A stretch of DNA of 5,048 nt from Actinomycetes bacterium. GTDB taxonomy: Bacteria > Actinomycetota > Actinomycetes > Prado026. The stretch is from the NCBI GenBank assembly GCA_025455945.1, contig JALOLN010000170.1, forward strand, positions 1-5,048. Direction: 5' to 3'. A program made the translations under genes and the position numbers. How positions within the stretch are numbered: position 1 is the stretch's first letter; the number at the start of each line of letters is the position of its first letter. Below are positions 1-5,048 of the stretch, in pieces. The notes beneath the pieces are model-generated. The model had not been told where the DNA came from, did not search any database, and was given only the letters and a program-made list of their open reading frames with translations.

Positions 1-747
1 CACGCGGTGCGCCGGCGAGCGCAGCAGCCAGAGCACGACCCGATTGACCCAGGGTCCGCCACGGGGTGCGACGTCGTCCAGGGCCGGCAGGAACAGCCCC
101 GTGACGGCGCCGATCGCGAGCCCGGCGAGGATCCCGGTCGCGGCACCGAGCGCGAGCAGCTGGGGCCAGGGCCAGGGGACGGACGGCATGGAGGCGCCCG
201 TCATGATCACGGCCATGGCAGCTGCCCAGCCGAGGGCATTGGCGGTGACCCAGCGCCGGGGGCGGGCGACGTGCCCGCGCAGCACCCCGGCTTGGGCCGC
301 TCCGAAGATCGCCCCGAGCACTAGGCCCATCGCCGCCCCTGCCAGCGGCATGAGCCACAGCGGCGGTCCGGCGGCCGAGCTCGTACCGCCCCCGGTGCCG
401 AGCCGCCAGGCGACGAGGGCCGGGAACGCCATGCCGAGCGCCCAGCCGAGCACCGCCACCGCCACGGTCACGAGCACCCACCGGCGTCCGGGCAGCCGCG
501 GCAGCCAGGGTCGCAGCACCCAGAGCTGGACCAGGCCCACGGCAAGGCCCTCGACGGCGCCGCCCGCGATGGAGCCGAACCAGACCGCCAGTGCACTCGG
601 CCAGTCGTCCGGCTCACCGACCGTGGCGAGCAGCAGTCCTGCGACCCCGGCGGCAGCGGCCATGCCCACCGTCTCGGCGACACCGCAGGCCAGCGTCCAC
701 CGCTGCCACGCCGGTGGCGGGCGCGGAGCGGTCGACGGGGCGGTCAC
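1..747 (-). CDS. Partial polytopic membrane protein of unknown function, C-terminus beyond the window
   Basis: An uninterrupted frame of 249 codons starts with GTG at 747 and leaves the window at base 1, so the C-terminus is missing. GTG 747 is chosen because GGAG lies 9 bases upstream; an in-frame GTG at 762 lacks a good ribosome site. After a short Pro-rich cytosol-like N-terminus, about six hydrophobic segments are visible, roughly at residues 17-43, 52-78, 90-113, 129-155, 166-184 and 196-221, rich in Gly, Ala and Trp with small-xxx-small helix-packing spacing. Two stretches (about 64-107 and 138-180) resemble each other: a Gly-rich helix with a Gln followed by VLR, then a basic loop ending RRWV, then a helix with LGWA. 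No catalytic motif, signal-peptide cleavage site or known family was recognised. It is the next minus-strand gene after clpB, but a hairpin separates them, so a heat-shock role is not implied. Codons such as CTA, CTT, CAA and GCA are commoner here than in clpB, as expected of a weakly expressed gene. Confidence 0.8.
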   Translation of the reverse strand, partial: MTAPSTAPRPPPAWQRWTLACGVAETVGMAAAAGVAGLLLATVGEPDDWPSALAVWFGSIAGGAVEGLAVGLVQLWVLRPWLPRLPGRRWVLVTVAVAVLGWALGMAFPALVAWRLGTGGGTSSAAGPPLWLMPLAGAAMGLVLGAIFGAAQAGVLRGHVARPRRWVTANALGWAAAMAVIMTGASMPSVPWPWPQLLALGAATGILAGLAIGAVTGLFLPALDDVAPRGGPWVNRVVLWLLRSPAHRV

Positions 748-756
748 ACCGCCAGG

Positions 757-760
757 CTCC
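757..760 (-). promoter_or_regulatory. Ribosome binding site of the membrane protein gene
   Basis: GGAG on the minus strand sits 9 bases before GTG 747. It decides between this start and the in-frame GTG at 762, for which no Shine-Dalgarno is seen. Confidence 0.5.
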
Positions 761-785
761 ACAGCCGGCCACCAGCGTGCCAGGG

Positions 786-863
786 CCCGTTCGTCCCGTG
801 ATCCAGGGACGCCAGCCCGTGCTCCCACCCGGGTGCGGTTCCCTGGATCACCGGGTGGACGGG
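786..863 (-). terminator. Long inverted repeat after clpB, candidate terminator or processing hairpin
   Basis: The core is a perfect 12-bp inverted repeat: GTGATCCAGGGA at 798-809 pairs with its complement at 840-851 around a 30-base loop. Outside it, 795-797 can pair with 853-855 (one bulged base) and 786-790 with 859-863, giving about 20 bp in all. It begins 13 bases after the clpB stop and ends before the ribosome site of the next gene, the position expected for an operon-end terminator. There is no U-tract, which is common for actinobacterial terminators but leaves the function open. It could instead be an RNA-processing stem or an mRNA stabiliser. No promoter-like -10 or -35 boxes were seen in the rest of the 748-876 gap. 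Confidence 0.5.
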
Positions 864-876
864 TGAGCGGAGCGTC

Positions 877-3444
877 CTACCGGACGACGAGGCCGCCGCG
901 ATCGGGCTCGACGTCGACGACCACCTCCGCACCGTCGCGGAGCTGCCCGGACAGCAGCGCCCGGGCCAGCCGGTCCCCGATCTCGGTCTGCACCAGCCGC
1001 TTGAGCGGCCGGGCCCCGTACAGCGGGTCGTAGCCGGCCAGCGCCAGCCACTCACGCGCCGCCGGGGTCACCGTGAGCGTGAGCCGGCGGTCGGCCAGCC
1101 GCGCCGCGAGCCGGTCCACCTGCAGCTCGACGATGCGGGCGAGGTCCTCGGTGCCGAGCGGGTCGAACACGACGATGTCGTCGAGCCGGTTGAGGAACTC
1201 GGGCTTGAACGTCGCGCGGACGACGTCCATCACGGCGGCCCGCTTGCCCTCGGTGTCGACGTGTGGGTCGACGAGGATGTGCGAGCCCAGGTTCGAGGTG
1301 AGCACCAGGATCGCGTTGCGGAAGTCCACGGTGCGGCCCTGGCCGTCGGTGAGCCGGCCGTCGTCCAGGACCTGCAGCAGCAGGTCGAAGACCTCGGGGT
1401 GCGCCTTCTCGACCTCGTCGAGCAGCACCACCGTGTAGGGCCGGCGCCGGACCGCCTCGGTCAGCTGGCCGCCCTCCTCGTACCCGATGTAGCCGGGCGG
1501 CGCGCCGACCAGCCTGGCCACCGAGTGCTTCTCGCCGTACTCGCTCATGTCGATGCGGACCATCGCCCGCTCGTCGTCGAAGAGGAAGTCGGCCAGGGCC
1601 TTCGCCAGCTCGGTCTTGCCGACGCCGGTGGGCCCGAGGAAGAGGAACGACCCGGTGGGCCGGTCGGGGTCGGCGATCCCGGCCCGGGCCCGCCGGACCG
1701 CGTCGGAGACGGCGGTCACGGCCTCGGCCTGGCCGACCAGCCGGCGCCCGATCTCCTCCTCCATGCGCAGCAGCTTCTCGGTCTCGCCCTCCAGCAGCCG
1801 GCCCGCGGGGATGCCGGTCCACGCCGCGACGACCTCGGCGACGTCGTCCGGACCGACCTCCTCCTTGACCATGGCGGCCCGCTCGATCGTCGCGGTGCGG
1901 GCGGCAGTGAGCTCCGCCTCGACCTCGCGGACCCGCCCGTAGAGCAGCTTCGACGCCGTCTCGAGGTCGCCGGCACGCTGGGCGAGCTCGACCTCGGTGC
2001 GCAGGCGGTCGAGCTCCTCGGCCAGCTGACCGGCGCGGTTGAGGGCGCTCTTCTCCTGGTCCCACCGGGCGTTGAGCGCGGTGAGCTGCTCCTGCTTGTC
2101 CGCCAGGTCGCGCCGCAGCCGCTCCAGCCGCTCCCGCGAGGCCTCGTCGGACTCCCGCGACAGCGCGATCTCCTCCATGCGCAGCCGGTCGACGGCCCGC
2201 TGCAGCTCGTCGATCTCGACCGGCCGCGAGTCGATCTCCATCCGCAGCCGGGACGCCGCCTCGTCGACGAGGTCGATGGCCTTGTCCGGCAGGAACCGGG
2301 AGGTGATGTAGCGGTTGGACAGCGTCGCGGCGGCGACCAGGGCGGCGTCGGAGATCTGCACCTTGTGGTGCGCCTCGTACTTCTCCTTCAGCCCGCGCAG
2401 GATCCCCACGGTGTCCTCGACGCTCGGCTCGCCGACGAGCACCTGCTGGAACCGCCGCTCGAGGGCGGCGTCCTTCTCGATGTGCTCGCGGTACTCGTCG
2501 AGGGTGGTGGCGCCGACCATGCGCAGCTCACCGCGGGCGAGCATCGGCTTGAGCATGTTCCCCGCGTCCATCGCCGACTCGCCCGTGGCGCCCGCGCCGA
2601 CGACCGTGTGCAGCTCGTCGATGAAGGTGACCACCTGGCCGTCGCTGGCCCTGATCTCGTCGAGCACCGCCTTGAGCCGCTCCTCGAACTCCCCGCGGTA
2701 CTTCGACCCGGCGATCATCGCGCCGAGGTCCAGCGCGACCAGCCGCTTGCCGCGCAGCGACTCCGGGACGTCGCCGGCGACGATGCGCTGCGCGAGGCCC
2801 TCGACGACGGCGGTCTTGCCGACACCGGGCTCGCCGATGAGCACCGGGTTGTTCTTCGTGCGCCGGGACAGCACCTGGACGACGCGGCGGATCTCCGCGT
2901 CACGGCCGATGACCGGGTCCACCTTGCCCTCACGGGCGCGGGCGGTGAGGTCGATGCCGTACTTCTCCAGCGCCTGGAAGCTCCCCTCGGGGTCCGCGCT
3001 CGTCACCCGGGCCGACCCGCGCACCCGGTCCAGGGCGGCGGTCAGCGCCGCCTCGTCGGCACCGTGGCGGCGCAGCAGGTCGGCGGTCTCCCCCGAGCCG
3101 GCGGCCAGGGCCAGCAGCAGGTGCTCCGTCGAGAGGAACTGGTCCCCGCGGCCCTGCGCCAGCGACGTGGCCGCCGCCAGCGCGCGCTGCAGCGCACCCG
3201 AGGCCTGCGGCGCTCCGACCGTGGAGCCGGCCGCCCGCGGCAGCGCCGCCACGGCGGCCTGGGCGGCCGACGTCAGCGCACCCCGGTCGACGCCCGCGGC
3301 GTCGACGAGCGCGACCGCGATGCCGTCCGGCTGCTCGAGCAGGGCGGCGAGCAGGTGCGCCGGCTCCAGCGTGGGGTTGCCGGCGCCGACCGCGCGGCGC
3401 TGGGCGGAGGTCAGCGCCTCCTGGCTCTTGCTCGTGAGGTCCAT
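877..3444 (-). CDS. clpB: ATP-dependent protein disaggregase ClpB (Hsp100)
   Basis: This is a cytosolic hexameric AAA+ unfoldase that threads aggregated proteins through its central pore and works with DnaK/DnaJ. From ATG 3444 it has 855 residues, the usual length. In order: a double Clp-N domain (about 1-143); NBD1 with Walker A GEPGVGKT (204-211), pore-loop KYRG (Tyr249), Walker B ending FIDE (274-277) and paired arginine fingers in ERRF (Arg330-331); the charged coiled-coil M domain (about 402-518) with the conserved Tyr of LLYG (502) near the DnaK-contact motif; NBD2 with GPTGVGKT (604-611), pore loop GYIGY (Tyr652), Walker B LLDE (674-677), arginine finger in FLNR (753) and sensor-2 GARP (810-813). 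All key residues are intact. No ClpP-binding IGF/IGL loop is seen, so it is a disaggregase and not a protease subunit. The start is ATG 3444 because MDLTSKSQ matches family N-termini and GGGAAG precedes it; the in-frame GTG at 3465 would add seven residues but lacks a spaced ribosome site. It follows hspR by 17 bases, so is probably cotranscribed and HspR-controlled. Confidence 0.97.
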   Translation of the reverse strand: MDLTSKSQEALTSAQRRAVGAGNPTLEPAHLLAALLEQPDGIAVALVDAAGVDRGALTSAAQAAVAALPRAAGSTVGAPQASGALQRALAAATSLAQGRGDQFLSTEHLLLALAAGSGETADLLRRHGADEAALTAALDRVRGSARVTSADPEGSFQALEKYGIDLTARAREGKVDPVIGRDAEIRRVVQVLSRRTKNNPVLIGEPGVGKTAVVEGLAQRIVAGDVPESLRGKRLVALDLGAMIAGSKYRGEFEERLKAVLDEIRASDGQVVTFIDELHTVVGAGATGESAMDAGNMLKPMLARGELRMVGATTLDEYREHIEKDAALERRFQQVLVGEPSVEDTVGILRGLKEKYEAHHKVQISDAALVAAATLSNRYITSRFLPDKAIDLVDEAASRLRMEIDSRPVEIDELQRAVDRLRMEEIALSRESDEASRERLERLRRDLADKQEQLTALNARWDQEKSALNRAGQLAEELDRLRTEVELAQRAGDLETASKLLYGRVREVEAELTAARTATIERAAMVKEEVGPDDVAEVVAAWTGIPAGRLLEGETEKLLRMEEEIGRRLVGQAEAVTAVSDAVRRARAGIADPDRPTGSFLFLGPTGVGKTELAKALADFLFDDERAMVRIDMSEYGEKHSVARLVGAPPGYIGYEEGGQLTEAVRRRPYTVVLLDEVEKAHPEVFDLLLQVLDDGRLTDGQGRTVDFRNAILVLTSNLGSHILVDPHVDTEGKRAAVMDVVRATFKPEFLNRLDDIVVFDPLGTEDLARIVELQVDRLAARLADRRLTLTVTPAAREWLALAGYDPLYGARPLKRLVQTEIGDRLARALLSGQLRDGAEVVVDVEPDRGGLVVR

Positions 3445-3476
3445 GTCACTTCCCGTGCTGGTCACTTCCGGTGCTG
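3445..3476. repeat. 16-bp near-perfect tandem duplication at the hspR/clpB junction
   Basis: On the plus strand 3445-3460 reads GTCACTTCCCGTGCTG and the abutting 3461-3476 reads GTCACTTCCGGTGCTG, 15 of 16 bases identical. The upstream copy (in transcript order) carries the last four hspR codons and its TGA. The downstream copy carries the clpB ribosome site and ends one base before ATG 3444. Confidence 0.9.
3449..3454 (-). promoter_or_regulatory. Ribosome binding site of clpB
   Basis: GGGAAG on the minus strand lies 4 bases before ATG 3444, a rather short spacing. It supports ATG 3444 over GTG 3465, where GGAA directly abuts the start codon. It lies inside the downstream copy of the 16-bp tandem duplication. 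Confidence 0.5.
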
Positions 3477-3821
3477 GGTGGGCCGCCAGACGACGAGGGC
3501 TCCGCTGCGGCGCTCGGACTCCAGCTCGTCCAGGCGCCGCCGCAGCCGGCGGACCTCGTCCTCGAGCTGGAGGATCCGCTTGATGCCGGCCAGGCTCACC
3601 CCCTCCTGGGAGAGCCGCTGCACCTCGCGGAGCTGGGCGATGTCCCGGGCGGAGTACCGCCGGCCACCGCCGGGGGTACGACCCGGGGACACCAGGCCCA
3701 GCCGGTCATAGGTCCGCAGGGTCTGGGCGTGCAGCCCGGCGAGCTCGGCGGCGACGCTGATGACGAACACCGGCGCGTCCTCAGCCGGCTCGAACCCGGG
3801 GCTGCTCAGGGGCGCGCTCAT
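3462..3821 (-). CDS. hspR: Heat-shock repressor HspR (MerR family)
   Basis: This is a DNA-binding autorepressor of the dnaK operon; characterised homologues bind HAIR inverted repeats and use DnaK as co-repressor, releasing DNA when DnaK is drawn to unfolded proteins. The 119-residue protein has a short variable N-terminus (1-17), then a MerR winged-helix domain (about 18-85) with the family signatures AAELAGLHAQTLRTYDRLGL (24-43) and GGGRRYSARDI (51-61), followed by LAGIKRI (77-83). A charged Leu/Arg/Glu coiled coil (about 84-105) suits dimerisation, and the tail contains ALVVW (108-112), a hydrophobic end resembling that of mycobacterial HspR. There are no effector-binding domain and no cysteines, as expected for this subfamily. 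ATG 3821 overlaps the dnaJ stop as ATGA, with AGGGG 9 bases upstream inside dnaJ, indicating translational coupling. No HAIR-type operator (CTTGAGT-N7-ACTCAAG) is visible in the window; it would be expected upstream of dnaK. Confidence 0.96.
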   Translation of the reverse strand: MSAPLSSPGFEPAEDAPVFVISVAAELAGLHAQTLRTYDRLGLVSPGRTPGGGRRYSARDIAQLREVQRLSQEGVSLAGIKRILQLEDEVRRLRRRLDELESERRSGALVVWRPTQHRK

Positions 3822-5020
3822 CCACCACCACCCCTGCCGTGCTCGTCGAGCAGCCCGGCCCGCGGGTCGTGTCCCGTGGTGGCCGCGCGGTAGGCGGCCA
3901 GGGCGTCCCGCGCACTCGGGTCGAGCGACTGCGGCACGGCGACCTCGACGGTGACGAGGAGGTCACCCCGGGAGCCGTCCCGGCGGGGCGTGCCCTTGCC
4001 CTTGATCCGGAAGGTGCGGCCGTTGGCCGTGCCCGGCGGCACCTTCAGTGTCACCGGGGCGCCGCCGAGGGTGGGCACCCGGACGCTGGCACCGAGCGCT
4101 GCCTCGGGGAACGTCACCGGCACCTTGAGGGTGAGGTTGTCCCCGCTGCGGCCGAACAGCCGGTGCGGGGTGACGTGGACGACGACGTACAGGTCGCCGT
4201 TGGGGCCGCCCCGCTCCCCCGGTGCTCCCTTGCCCTTGAGCCGGATCCGGGCGCCGTCGGCCACGCCGGCCGGGATGCGCGCCTGGATCGTGCGGGTGGA
4301 CGTGCCCCGACCGCTGCCGTGGCAGGTCGGGCACGGGCTGTCGGTGACCAGGCCGCGACCGCGGCACTCCCGGCACGGCTCGGCGAAGGCGAACCCGCCG
4401 GCGTCGCGCCTGGTCTGGCCCGAGCCGTTGCAGGAGGGGCACAGCCGCGGCGTCGTCCCCGCCTTGGCGCCGGTGCCGTGGCACACCGCGCAGGCGGACT
4501 CCGCGGTGAGGCGCAGCGGGACGGTCACCCCCTCGACCGCCTCGGTGAACCCCAGCGTGACCTCGGACTCGACGTCCGAGCCGCGCCGGGGCTGGGTGCC
4601 GGCCGTCGCGCCCCGCCCGCGGTTGAACAGGCCTCCGAACAGGTCGCCGAGACCGCCGAACCCCCCACCCCCCGGCGGGGTGCCGCCGGCCTGGGCGAAC
4701 AGGTCGTTGAGGTCGAACGGCACGCCGGCACCGCTGGCACCGCCAGGACCGCCGCCCCCGCCGGGGAAGCGGAAGCCGCCCGAGCCGAACAGCGCCCGAC
4801 CCTCGTCGTACTCCTTGCGCTTGTGCTCGTCGGAGAGGACGTCGTAGGCCTCGGTGATCTCCTTGAACCGGTCCTCGGCCGCCGTGTCGCCCTTGTTCTT
4901 GTCCGGGTGGTACTGGCGGGCCAGCTTGCGGTATGCCTTCTTGATCGCGTCCTGGCTGGCGTCCTTGGGGACGCCGAGCACCTGGTAGAAGTCCTTCTCC
5001 AGGTAGTCCCTGGCGCTCAC
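3818..5020 (-). CDS. dnaJ: Chaperone DnaJ, class A (Hsp40)
   Basis: This cytosolic co-chaperone stimulates the DnaK ATPase and hands it unfolded clients. The 400-residue protein has every class A part. The J domain (about 10-74) carries the essential HPD at 38-40 and the basic helix II IKKAYRKLARQ. A long Gly/Phe-rich linker (about 78-135) contains DLF motifs (in DLNDLF and GLGDLF) comparable to the DIF motifs of E. coli DnaJ. The zinc domain has four CxxCxGxG repeats at 177-184, 194-201, 216-223 and 230-237, with all eight zinc-binding cysteines present. Two beta-rich substrate-binding domains follow (about 240-365), with conserved IRLKGKG and FRIKGKG elements. The C-terminus is short and Gly-rich. 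The GTG start is supported by AGGAGG 8 bases upstream and by the expected MSARDYLEKDFY start just before the J domain. It is first of a run of three minus-strand genes here, overlaps hspR by four bases, and probably follows dnaK-grpE. Confidence 0.97.
   Translation of the reverse strand: MSARDYLEKDFYQVLGVPKDASQDAIKKAYRKLARQYHPDKNKGDTAAEDRFKEITEAYDVLSDEHKRKEYDEGRALFGSGGFRFPGGGGGPGGASGAGVPFDLNDLFAQAGGTPPGGGGFGGLGDLFGGLFNRGRGATAGTQPRRGSDVESEVTLGFTEAVEGVTVPLRLTAESACAVCHGTGAKAGTTPRLCPSCNGSGQTRRDAGGFAFAEPCRECRGRGLVTDSPCPTCHGSGRGTSTRTIQARIPAGVADGARIRLKGKGAPGERGGPNGDLYVVVHVTPHRLFGRSGDNLTLKVPVTFPEAALGASVRVPTLGGAPVTLKVPPGTANGRTFRIKGKGTPRRDGSRGDLLVTVEVAVPQSLDPSARDALAAYRAATTGHDPRAGLLDEHGRGGGG
3831..3835 (-). 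promoter_or_regulatory. Ribosome binding site of hspR, inside the end of dnaJ
   Basis: AGGGG on the minus strand is 9 bases before ATG 3821 and lies in the codons for the Arg-Gly-rich dnaJ C-terminus. With the ATGA stop/start overlap it suggests that hspR is translated by reinitiation or coupling as well as by direct initiation. Confidence 0.4.
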
Positions 5021-5028
5021 CGGCGTCC

Positions 5029-5034
5029 CCTCCT
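5029..5034 (-). promoter_or_regulatory. Strong ribosome binding site of dnaJ
   Basis: A perfect AGGAGG on the minus strand lies 8 bases before GTG 5020. It fixes the dnaJ start and predicts efficient independent initiation despite the GTG codon. Confidence 0.8.
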
Positions 5035-5048
5035 CTCGCTGTGCTCCG

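Noticed and set aside
748..876. Small frames across the clpB downstream gap
   Set aside because: Those covering this gap are continuations of frames antisense to or out of phase with clpB and the membrane gene; none has its own ribosome site or a sensible protein.
44..1033. Plus-strand open frame of 329 codons over the membrane gene and the clpB end
   Set aside because: Its composition (Ala, Pro, Ser, Thr, Arg) is typical of antisense GC-rich noise, it crosses the post-clpB hairpin, and the minus-strand frame has clear membrane helices.
1261..3711. Plus-strand open frame of 816 codons lying antisense to clpB and hspR
   Set aside because: It is a shadow of clpB: high GC at codon third positions leaves the opposite strand almost free of stops. 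Its translation is a Leu/Gly/Val/Arg/Asp-rich low-complexity sequence with no domain, and the opposite strand encodes an intact ClpB.
3951..4847. Plus-strand open frame of 298 codons antisense to dnaJ
   Set aside because: It is Pro/Arg-rich and lacks recognisable domains, and it lies wholly opposite an intact DnaJ with all zinc cysteines.
3462..5048. HAIR (HspR) or CIRCE (HrcA) operator
   Set aside because: CTTGAG occurs several times inside coding sequence, but never with the ACTCAAG partner at the right spacing, and no CIRCE-like TTAGCACTC repeat is present. The operator is expected upstream of dnaK, outside the window.
1..5048. tRNA, rRNA, CRISPR array, insertion sequence or phage attachment site
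   Set aside because: No cloverleaf, no spaced repeats, no transposase motif and no terminal inverted repeats were seen; almost the whole window is accounted for by four minus-strand genes.

Overview
The window comes from a high-GC, GC3-biased actinobacterium. The genus cannot be read from the sequence, but an HspR-type MerR repressor encoded between dnaJ and clpB, together with the GTG starts, fits an actinomycete. Every convincing gene lies on the minus strand, so the biological order runs from position 5048 down to 1.

The main content is the distal part of a heat-shock chaperone operon. From upstream to downstream it holds dnaJ (class A J-domain co-chaperone, GTG start with a strong Shine-Dalgarno), hspR (autoregulatory heat-shock repressor, joined to dnaJ by an ATGA overlap) and clpB (hexameric Hsp100 disaggregase, 17 bases after hspR). 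The usual upstream partners dnaK and grpE would lie beyond the right edge; the last 28 bases contain at most the tail of the preceding gene. DnaJ delivers substrates to DnaK, ClpB works with DnaK/DnaJ to extract proteins from aggregates, and HspR (in known systems with DnaK as co-repressor) shuts the set off. The operon therefore encodes a disaggregation machine and its own feedback sensor.

A 129-base gap (748-876) follows clpB and holds a strong long inverted repeat, probably a transcription terminator or processing hairpin without a U-tract. Beyond it a GTG-started reading frame runs off the left edge of the window. It encodes an unrecognised polytopic membrane protein of at least 249 residues built from degenerate two-helix repeats. 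It is easy to miss because it has no stop inside the window.

The chaperone genes are ordinary members of well-known families with intact catalytic residues, and no new system is evident. The less ordinary details are a near-perfect 16-bp tandem duplication exactly at the hspR/clpB junction, which moves the hspR stop away from the clpB start and creates a decoy GTG start; the direct attachment of clpB to the dnaJ-hspR unit; the hairpin after clpB; and the internal repeat of the membrane protein.
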